Shown here in pieces: positions 56,935 to 64,000 of a stretch of DNA of 64,000 nt; the first letter of the stretch is position 1; each line of letters opens with the position of its first letter. The position numbers and the translations under genes are program-made. The stretch is from Tricholoma matsutake (taxonomy: Eukaryota; Basidiomycota; Agaricomycetes; Agaricales; Tricholomataceae): assembly GCA_026075535.2 (NCBI GenBank), contig AP026540.1, positions 13,516,001 to 13,580,000 of the forward strand. Reading direction: 5' to 3'. The notes under the pieces are model-generated. The model saw only the letters and a list, made by a program, of their open reading frames with translations. It had not been told where the DNA came from and did no database searches.

Positions 56935-57808
56935 TTGATATGGCCTATCAGATGATGCTATCTGTTTCAGCACTGCCCAATATGCTGAAACACCTATTTC
57001 TTTGATTGTCAGCAGCTGCAGGTCATGGTGAATAATTTGTGGATCCTCCAAATTTCTTCTCAATGGACACTCGGGCATTCTAAACTACTGGTAATGATGG
57101 GGGCCCAATGCAAGAATCCATGCCTGATGACACTGCAAAAACCCCCTCGGCTTGCCACAGCTCAGCTCAGGCAGCTAAGCCGATTTTATGGCTCCGGCTC
57201 ACAAGCCGAGCTGATTACCATGACTCTAGGGCAGCTCAGAGCAGCTGATCCATTCAAAAATAGCAAGTGTGAGTTGGTGTTGTCACTCACATGTTGCTAT
57301 CATGTCTGGTTGCTTCCCCTGCACTCCCTCCCTTTCCTGTGCTCGCAGCTCCATCCCAAGCTCCATCTGTGCTATCTCATGCTATTAATCTTTATTTCTT
57401 AGATGGTGGGCCTAGTATAATAGTATTACATTGGGTAAGCTTTTTTTCTTATCTTGTTCATCAGACAATGATACTTATCTCTCATTGTATAGATCTGTAC
57501 AATCACATCCCAGGCATTTACTTCTTTGACACTGAAGTAAAATCCTTATTTCTTTTTCATTATCATTTTACAATGTGCGAGGGTTTATCATGTGGGCACA
57601 AAGTAGGGAGAAAAAGGGAGGGAGAACAAATGGCTATGCGAGGGTATGAGCGAGATGACAAGAGGAAACCCTGAGAAAAGGGGTTGTCTTACATATCCTA
57701 CTAGCGAATAGGAGTGGAACAATATAATGTATAATAACTGTTCTGCAAGAACGGTCTATGACCATAAAGTGTTATGGTATGCATGCAGTGCTGTCGACTG
57801 AGTCCATA
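56935..57808. other. Unassigned DNA before the Copia element
   Basis: No gene supported. AGCT- and AGCCGA-rich inverted motifs at 57150-57245 suggest another small repeat. A segment at 57584-57620 (GGGTTTATCATGTGGGCACA and on) recurs at 62651-62687, and CCATAAAGTGTTATGG (57759) recurs at 62547, so older Copia-related sequence borders both sides. Confidence 0.4.
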
Positions 57809-57990
57809 TGTTTGGATAGGCAATCCTAGTGCATCATTATAGTGCATCAATGCTAGTAATAGAACATGATGTATCTATAGATCATAACATAGGTACATTG
57901 TAGTATAGGGGAACACGAGATGTTCCACCTTGTCCTGAATACCCATTATTAAATCCCTACAAACTTCTACTCCATTCCATAATCCCAAGA
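57809..57990 (+). repeat. 5' LTR of the Copia element
   Basis: About 181 bp from TGTTTGGATAGG to CATAATCCCAAGA. It matches 61289-61385 plus 62458-62544. The next bases, GGTTATGGGTCCTGG, look like a typical Copia primer-binding region. Ends are slightly altered, so the exact right boundary is uncertain by 1-3 bases. Confidence 0.75.
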
Positions 57991-59098
57991 GGTTATGGGT
58001 CCTGGCCTTTTTCATATTTAAATAACTTGTTCTGGACTTGGACATACTATGTCAGATCAACTCGTCGAACTGGAAGAGCCTGAGGGAGACGAATTCTCAG
58101 CCCCTATTCGAGCTAGTAGAGTTTACACCTCTAACACTGCTCAACAATGGCAGCAGGCCACATCTCAACCAGCAATAGAATTAATTAGGACAAAGGAATA
58201 TTCAAACGTGAACAGAATCGCCAAGCACGATCACTTAACAGATGAAAATTGGCACGAATGGAAAGAAAGGATGAAAAGGGTATTTATCAATTGTGATATA
58301 ACTGGATCTACTACTGGCAGTGTAAAACAACCAGATGAAACCATAGATCCCATTAATGTGAAGAAGTGGGATAAAAATCACTCTTGGGTGCAACAAGTAA
58401 TTATGCACAATGTCACCTTACAAATGAATCACATTGGATCAAAGACATCAGCTGAAGCGATGTATTTGGCACTTATGGTTACCCACGGAAACAAGGCACA
58501 TCAAATGTTAAATCATATACAGTGGCCTGTTGTACGAGACCAAGATACTCAATGCAGATGATCTCTTGAAGCATCTTGACACTCTTGAATCGTATTGCGA
58601 CCATATCAATAAATTCCCCAACACTGAATTTCATGTCTCCGACACCTGCTTCAAGGCGATTATTTCGGCATCGTTACCTTCATCTTGGCGGACCTACATC
58701 AAACCCTATAATGGGAATGCCAATGATCCCAATGATCCAGACCCCAAAAGGAGAATGTCCTCAGATTCCTTTACCAGCTTATTATGGGAGGAATATAAGA
58801 TTTGTATGATGTGAACTAATAACAAGTAGTGTTTGAAGGTCTGGTTCATCGAACCGGAAAAAAAACTGAAACTGAACCAGACTGAACCACGGTCCGGTTT
58901 GTTTTGCGGTTGCAGTTGCCTTAGTTTTTGTACATGGTCAGTTGCGGTTTCACAAATTGTATATTTATTTCGAACTGACTTTTGTCGGTTCAAACCAGTT
59001 GTAACCGGTCTACAACATACTTATATACTAACTATATATACTAATTAATAAACTTGAAAAGTGGGGATATGCCCGAGGAATGGTTAACAAAAGTGAGT

Positions 59099-59108
59099 GT
59101 TTATATAC
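59099..59108 (+). promoter_or_regulatory. Conserved TATA-like box in the hAT-like element
   Basis: TTTATATACC followed by a conserved block (ATGGACCACTTGGTCAT) is repeated in the 62893 copy as CTTATATACC with ATGGACCATGTGGTCAT. Both then run into a Thr/Pro-coding stretch, so a promoter is plausible. Confidence 0.45.
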
Positions 59109-59369
59109 CTTGGGGCTGCTTATGGACCACTTGGTCATGTTTGCACACCCAAATGAAAAAAGTGGTGCCCCTTGTTCACCATTCCTATGGCTGCCAAACC
59201 ATCAACACAACCCAGGCTGTGTACATCAACATCAACCACCACTCCCACCCTTGACACTGCCACCACCACTCTGCCTCCTTCCACCACCACCACTTTGTCA
59301 ATGCCCGCCACTACTCCCACATCCCCCACATTGGCGAACACTACCAAATGCCACAAACAAACTGCATCA

Positions 59370-59400
59370 GGCCCAAATGACATCCATTGTCATTTGGGCC
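59370..59400. other. Hairpin, GGCCCAAA type
   Basis: Perfect 13-bp stem GGCCCAAATGACA / TGTCATTTGGGCC, loop TCCAT. It ends 4 bases before the intron donor. Confidence 0.85.
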
Positions 59401-59404
59401 CCAA

Positions 59405-59462
59405 GTAATTTTTTTTGATGTTTTTTTTTTGAACTAACTAATCTTTTCTTTTCATTTTTTAG
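59405..59462 (+). other. Intron-like segment in the hAT-like element
   Basis: 58 nt: GTAATT donor, GAACTAACTAATC branch region, T-rich tract and TTTTTTAG acceptor. Equivalent segments in other copies: 30478-30537, 55442-55504, 63455-63545, 63757-63819 and, inverted, 45074-45136 and 45377-45429. Confidence 0.6.
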
Positions 59463-60605
59463 GTTCTAACTTTGTTGTAACCGCAGCACCCACATGCCCA
59501 CCCATGCCACCACTGTGAGTCCCTGCTTGCAGGGTGGTATGGGTCCCATTCTGGACAACACCACTGCAGAACTGACACACCACCCACACCTCTGCTGTGA
59601 GCAACTGCTTGTGGGGTGGATGAGGGTGGTGACAACAGACAAATTACCAACACAATGGACATGAATGCCAATGCCAGATGAGGACACCAACACCAACACC
59701 AATGCCAGACAAGGACACCAACACCAATGCCAATGCCAGATGAGGACACCAACGCCAATGCCAATGCCAAAGCCAGATGAGGACACCAACACCAAGGACA
59801 CCAACACCAACACCAACACCATGACGACGATTCCCCCCTTGCATTCACTCCTGCAGTGGGTGCATATTTTTTCTTGTCCTTGGCCCCTCATCCTACTTTG
59901 TAGTACTTTTTTATTTTATTATCTATATGCCTGCTCATGGGCCCCTGCCCTGTGAGGGGCTTCATTTCATTTTAGAGTAGTAGTATTAGTCTTAACTACA
60001 TATGTAGATTTACAAGACAGTTCTGACTGACCTTGGGTCAGTCAGCAACCGGTTGTGGCTCGAACCGGCCCCAACTAGTTTCTAAACTGGTTAGAACCGC
60101 AATGAACCAGTTGCAGGGGGTCCAGTCCAGTTTTATGTAGATATTTAATTGAATTAAACCAGTTGCGGTTCCGGTTTGGCCCCAAGATGGGAAAAAACCA
60201 GACCAAACTGGACCTTTAAACACTAATAACAAGTATTCTAATGGTTCTAGCACAAACCTGGTTAATACCCAGAAGAATAGCAGAACTAATAAAACTTTGG
60301 AAGAGCGCATCATGGATCATAAATCCTCCACCAAACCTTATTGTGAACATTGTAAACAACCAGGACATTGGTCAGTAAATGTCACAAATATGCTGGTAAC
60401 AAATGTCGGAACTGTAGAAAAATAGGACATAAGGAAAAGGATTGTTTCAAGGAAAAGGAAGCAAAAAGAGAAGCAAAAAGAGGGATCAAAGAAAGGTACT
60501 GAGGATTCAAATGTGGGGCAGGAATTGATTGCATTTCCAGTAAATGAAGAACTTTACAATTTTGACACATATGAAGCCTGTAACCTTGATGGAAATGACA
60601 AGTGA

Positions 60606-61322
60606 TTGATCTGGTATGACTGGTTAGCAGATTCAGCAACAACTTTGCATGTTATGCATCAAAGAGAAGCCTTTATTGCATACACACCTATGGAAAAAGA
60701 GTCCGTAACAGGTGTAGGTGGTAAAGAAGCAAAAATTGAGGGCTGCAGAACTGTTGAATTAATTTCAACATGTAATGGCCACAATTATATTTTGTGCTTG
60801 GAGGATGTACTCCATGTACCTGGAATGCAGAATAATTTGATTTTGTTGGGGCGATGGGATGCAGCTGGCAGAAGATATAAAGGTGGAAAGGGAAGAATCA
60901 CCTTTATCACAACTTCACATGTTATGCATCAAAGAGAAGCCTTTATTGTATACGCACCTGTGGAAAAATGGTCCATAACAGGTGTAGGTGGTAAAGAAGC
61001 AAAAATTGAGGGCCACAGAACTGTTGAATTAATTTCAACATGTAATGGCCACAATTATATTTTGTGCTTGGAGGATGTACTCCATGGACCTGGAACATGG
61101 AATAATTTGATTTCATTGGGGCAATGGGATGCAGCTGGCAGAAGATATAAAGGTGGAAAGAGAAGAATTACCTTTATCACTAAGGAGGGAAAGCTAATAG
61201 TGCAAGGCAACAAGGTTAACAACCACTTATACAAGATGGTGAAATTAACCATTCCTATGGACTCAACCATGCTAGGCTTGAGGGGGAGTGTTGGGATAGG
61301 CAATCCTAGCACATCATTATAG
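60606..61322 (+). pseudogene. Copia protease region with internal 270-bp duplication
   Basis: WLADSATTLHVMHQREAF is the protease active-site region of this Copia family; the usual DSGAT reads DSAT. It is followed by ELISTCNGHNYILCLEDVLHV and NNLILLGRWDAAGRRYKGG. The segment is then repeated almost exactly with a 270-bp period (60640-60909, 60910-61179), in frame, so the domain occurs twice. It runs straight into the polypurine tract TTGAGGGGGAGTG and LTR; integrase, RT and RNase H are missing, so this is an internally deleted copy. Confidence 0.85.
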
Positions 61323-62544
61323 TGCATCAATGCTAATAATAGAACATGATGTATTTATAGATCATAACATAGGAGCATCATAGTATTGGGGCCTCGCAAT
61401 GCTCACCAAATTTAAACTCCGACACTTGCAGTGAAAAGTGGTACAGGTACTTTTCTAAGCATGCACAACAATCCAGGTATGCTTTGTATGAGAAGAAATA
61501 CTCTCATACATGCTTTAATCAAAGTCTTCGGGGTGGAATTTTTTTAAATGGCTTAGTCCTTCCAATCTGCCGTGTTCGATGCAAAGATCTCAAGAATGAG
61601 GACTTGACTAAAAATTCTGCTCCCAAGAAGTTGATGAAAAGTGTTCAAAATGGTGATCCTACACTTTTGTTGAGCAAAAACGGTGGTGTGGAAGCCAAAC
61701 GATGTTCATGTAAAGTCGACAACATTTTGTTATCCCAAAAAGGAAATGCAAAAATATCAGGATGCGAATTGAGGCAATGGGGGTGCATAAAGATGAATCT
61801 GGCTTGAGATTGCTAAGAATAGCATTCAAAATAATGCTCTAGATGTTTATTTCAGTGAAAATGGTGGTATGGAGCTCAAAACATGTTCAGTGCATGTCGC
61901 ATCCTAAAAAGGAAATCAATAAACAAACGCAACTGGAGACATGTTTCTGAGCATTGGCCAATGATGCACAGATTCAGATGAATAGTGGTTGAAAAAAAAT
62001 GGTCCAGTCTCGTGAAAATGCACCTTAGATACATAAAATCAGCTTTGTAGAGGCTTGGCAATCACTCTTATGAGGTACACAAGACTCGTTGCAAGCTGAT
62101 GTTGAATTTTGTTGATCCTGATGTAATTTGGAAGAGAAATCAGAAGCTATGGTTCAAATTTACATGCAAATCACTGCTAGAGTGTCAGCCATGGTGTAGA
62201 AATTTATAACATTCACTGAGTCATTGAGCAGTCAACATTGCACTACAGAATATAAGATCAACAAGCTGAATACAGATTTTGCATATGACAACTCAAGCAA
62301 GGGGTCCTACATACTGTCACCACAACTTATTTGAGTCAAATCAGGCCTGTGGAAGCTAAGAAACAATCTTAAGAACGAGGATGAGCTTTGACTTTCCCAA
62401 AAAGGCAATGACCACTTTCTCTGCTACAATTTTTTGCAGGGCCCTGCCAGGCCCCAATAGTATAGGGGAACATGAGATGTTCCACCTTGTCCTGAATGCC
62501 CATCATTAAATCCCTATGAACTTCTACTCCATTCCATATTCCAA
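61289..62544 (+). repeat. 3' LTR of the Copia element, interrupted
   Basis: TGTTGGGATAGGCAATCCTAG (61289) to CATAGTA (61385), then, after the 61386-62457 insertion, TAGTATAGGGGAACATGAG to CATATTCCAAG (62544). Together they match the 5' LTR at 57809-57990. The inner polypurine tract AGGGGGAGTG (61281) adjoins its start. Confidence 0.78.
61386..62457. mobile_element. TIR element of unknown superfamily in the Copia LTR
   Basis: 1072 bp, ends TTGGGGCCTCGCA and (inverted) TTGGGGCCTGGCA, flanked by TAGTA on both sides (61381-61385, 62458-62462). The empty site is seen in the 5' LTR as GTAGTATAGGGG, which confirms the limits. No transposase-like protein is evident; the longest + frame (61484-61807) has no known motif. 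Five-base duplications with these ends do not match a family I can name. Confidence 0.82.
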
Positions 62545-62892
62545 GACCATAAAGTGTTACGGTGTGCACATGGTGCTGTCTTCTCGTGTCGTCCGAAACC
62601 TTTACCATTGGACTTGTGTAAATGGACCTTTAAACTTGACCAATGTGCAAGGGTTTATTATGTGGGCACAAAGTAGGGAGAAAAAGCTGTTTGGTGACCC
62701 TTAGGGTCAGTCTTAACAGCTGTCATTTTATTTGTATCCTCAAGGTACACCTATGGTCCTAAGTATTTGAAGGGGGAGTGTGTGGAGGTTGATAGATGAG
62801 GTGACAATGTGAGGAGTGAAAGATACAAAGTATAGTCTGTCAAAGTGTATGTCCATGCGAGAGTTCTGTAGTCCAGTCATAGTAAAGATATA
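62545..62892. other. Remnant of a second Copia element
   Basis: Contains the segment also seen at 57584-57620 and 57759-57795, then AAGTATTTGAAGGGGGAGTG (62761-62780), a second Copia-like polypurine tract. A further LTR beginning TGTGGAGGTTGATAGATGAG follows and is cut by the hAT-like element at 62893. Confidence 0.45.
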
Positions 62893-63417
62893 TAGTGTTT
62901 AAAGGTCCAGTTGGGTGGACTGAAAATATGACCGCAACTGAACTGAACCCAACTGAATGCAACTGGACTGTTGGTTGTGGTTGCGCTCTTTTGAGGTCGG
63001 TTTGGTTGCCGGTTGCCTTACTTTCTAAAATGTTTGAAAACCATTATATATAAAACCAGTTGCAATCAGTTGCAACTGGTCTTTTATAGTATATATATTA
63101 TCCTACATATGTACATATACATACATAGATAATAAGACAAAAGAACTAATGAAAATAATAATAATTACTACTTATCTATATTTATGTGCGGTGGGACAAG
63201 CCTGGGGGAAAAGTAGTCATTTGGTGGGTGCTTATATACCCCATGGCTGTGCATGGACCATGTGGTCATATTTGTGTGCCCAAAAACAAAAGTGGTACCA
63301 CTTACCAGACAACTTCCCACAACCACAACCACAACAAACGAACACCGTGTCATCACCACCTTCACCCCACCACCTTCACCACCATCGACCATGCAAATGA
63401 GCAAATGCAAAGAAGGT

Positions 63418-63449
63418 GGCCCAAACAATGCTAGTCAGTTGTTTGGGCC
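63418..63449. other. Hairpin, GGCCCAAA type
   Basis: Perfect 11-bp stem GGCCCAAACAA / TTGTTTGGGCC, loop TGCTAGTCAG. It ends 5 bases before an intron donor. Confidence 0.85.
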
Positions 63450-63909
63450 ATATGGTATGTTTCCTTTATTAATGCAATGATTTTACTAACTGTTTTCTTC
63501 TTTTTAATTTATTTGCCTTTTGATAATGATGCCTACCACTAACAGACCCAATGTCGCCATTGTGAGCTGCTGCTCGCAAGATGGCAGCAGGTTGTGTTTC
63601 TAGCCATGGCCAATGCCACAACACACCACCAATGGGACAACACCAATAGGACAGCCAACACCAATGCTAGCCAATGACTACAATGTGGCACTGGCACCAC
63701 AGCCCTGCCTGAAAATTAGGCCCAAATGGCAACTAGTTCATTGTTTGGGCCATAGGGTATGTATTTTATGATTGATTTCTTACTACTTCTGCCAACTAAC
63801 ATTTCTTCCTTCTTTTTAGGTTCTTACTTGTTGATAGCAACATTGCCCACCCACCTCCTGAAGAGACACCCCCAACCCCCCTCTGCACCCTGCCCATGCT
63901 CTGCCACCA

Positions 63910-63929
63910 CTGTGAGCGTCTGCTCACAG
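63910..63929. other. Hairpin, GAGC/GCTC type
   Basis: Perfect 8-bp stem CTGTGAGC / GCTCACAG, loop GTCT. Confidence 0.8.
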
Positions 63930-64000
63930 GGTCACAACAGGTGCCATTTCTGGATGACAATGACACCCAGATGCCACATCACACAGCAAACGATGAACGG

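Larger units (their letters stand above)
58827..60225. mobile_element. Complete non-autonomous hAT-like element, 8-bp TSD
   Basis: 1399 bp with ends TAGTGTTTGAAGGTC and GACCTTTAAACACTA, flanked by the perfect 8-bp duplication ATAACAAG (58819-58826, 60226-60233). TAGTG fits the hAT YARNG rule. Subterminal GGTTGCGGTT/CCGGTT motifs on both sides. Inside, in order: a TATA-like TTTATATACC (59099), a Thr/Pro/Ser-coding open stretch (59172-59404), a 13-bp perfect hairpin (59370-59400), an intron-like segment (59405-59462), two GAGC-type units (59510, 59600) and CCAACA/CCAATG hexamers (59680-59820). No transposase. Confidence 0.9.
58049..60604 (+). pseudogene. Copia gag, split by a hAT-like insertion
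   Basis: First part 58049-58561 (ITKHDHLTDENWHEWKERM-like SIAKHDHLTDENW region, KKWDKNHSWVQQVIMHNV) and, after a frame change near 58540, LLKHLDTLESYCDHINKFP up to 58818. A 1.4-kb element (58827-60225) then interrupts it. Gag resumes at 60226 in the CCHC region (YCEHCKQPGHWS; CRNCRKIGHKEKDC). With the insertion and one 8-bp duplication removed the frame runs Asn-Lys-Tyr-Ser. A TGA at 58812 precedes the insertion, and bases are missing between GHW and the next Cys-rich part. Domain order fits the Agaricomycete Copia family. Confidence 0.85.
62893..64000. mobile_element. Left part of a second hAT-like element (runs off the window)
   Basis: Starts TAGTGTTTAAAGGTCCAG, preceded by AAGATATA. Subterminal GGTTGC/CAACTG motifs, the TATA-like CTTATATACC (63232) and the block after it match the 58827 element. 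Inside: hairpin 63418-63449, intron-like 63455-63545, a GAGC-type hairpin near 63559-63580, a second GGCCCAAA hairpin (63719-63751), intron-like 63757-63819 and another GAGC-type hairpin (63910-63929). The unit is thus repeated in tandem here. The right end is outside the window. Confidence 0.75.

Noticed and set aside
59135..59891. Val/Gly- and Trp/Cys-rich minus-strand frames in the hAT-like element
   Set aside because: Antisense of ACC/CCAACA repeats; no domain, and the other strand has the conserved TATA box and splice signals.
57584..62690. Repeats outside both Copia LTRs taken as a long target duplication
   Set aside because: The two shared segments occur in opposite order on the two sides and are far longer than a target site; they are older related repeat sequence.

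Overview
The window looks like a transposon graveyard from a filamentous basidiomycete, most likely an Agaricomycete. The evidence is short introns of about 40-60 nt with GTRNGY donors, CTAAC/CTGAC branch sites and YAG acceptors; KDZ-type DNA transposases next to a TET/JBP-like dioxygenase gene, a pairing known from mushrooms; chromodomain Ty3/Gypsy elements, a tyrosine-recombinase (DIRS-type) retroelement and a Copia element; and a phosphotransferase-like gene with one 52-nt intron, which is the only clearly intact host-type gene. Genus cannot be fixed from this window. No rRNA gene, CRISPR array or telomere repeat was seen.

Layout. 1-2.9 kb: 3' part of a Gypsy element (RNase H, integrase, chromodomain) and its LTR (2284-2879). 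2.9-3.6 kb: a near-perfect 721-bp palindrome with 350-bp arms and a TTA target duplication. 3.8-5.2 kb: solo LTR, copy 1 of a family with 4-bp target duplications. 5.2-6.1 kb: end of a hAT-like element. 6.2-6.9 kb: RecQ-like helicase pseudogene. 8.0-21.0 kb: KDZ cluster with KDZ-1 (+), a repeat-rich unknown gene (+), a Gypsy RT fragment (-), a TET/JBP-like pseudogene (-) and KDZ-2 (+), the last two head to head. 21.4-22.9 kb: Gypsy protease fragment (-). 23.2-24.2 kb: another hAT-like end with simple repeats. 24.2-30.4 kb: full-length Gypsy with two 400-bp LTRs. 30.4-41.8 kb: a hairpin-rich repeat containing a complete Gypsy (30962-39878, perfect GTGGG duplication) and solo LTR copy 2. That Gypsy itself carries a solo LTR (copy 3, inserted in the end of pol) and an antisense spliced gene. 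41.9-45.7 kb: SINE-like sequence, 30-bp minisatellite, hAT-like end, unassigned DNA and an inverted cluster of hairpin/intron units. 45.9-51.8 kb: DIRS-type element (-). 52.9-54.3 kb: the phosphotransferase-like gene. 55.0-56.9 kb: CpG-rich hairpin units between two small MITEs. 57.8-62.5 kb: Copia element with a complete hAT-like element (58827-60225) in gag and another TIR element (61386-62457) in its 3' LTR. 62.9 kb to the end: another hAT-like copy.

Three themes join these parts. First, nearly every TE gene carries TGA (or TAG/TAA) where an arginine CGA (or CAG/CAA) codon is expected, and catalytic aspartates are often asparagine; this is the mark of C-to-T decay on either strand, as expected for heavily methylated repeats, and the only TET/JBP-like gene, a family acting on methylcytosine, is itself dead. 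Second, insertions are deeply nested and can be ordered by their target duplications. Third, the hAT-like family (TIR TAGTGTTTAAAGGTCC, 8-bp duplication) and related patches contain repeated units built from a GGCCCAAA...TTTGGGCC hairpin, a fungal-type intron, and a GAGC(loop)GCTC hairpin. The stems differ between copies but stay complementary. This is the most unusual signal in the window.
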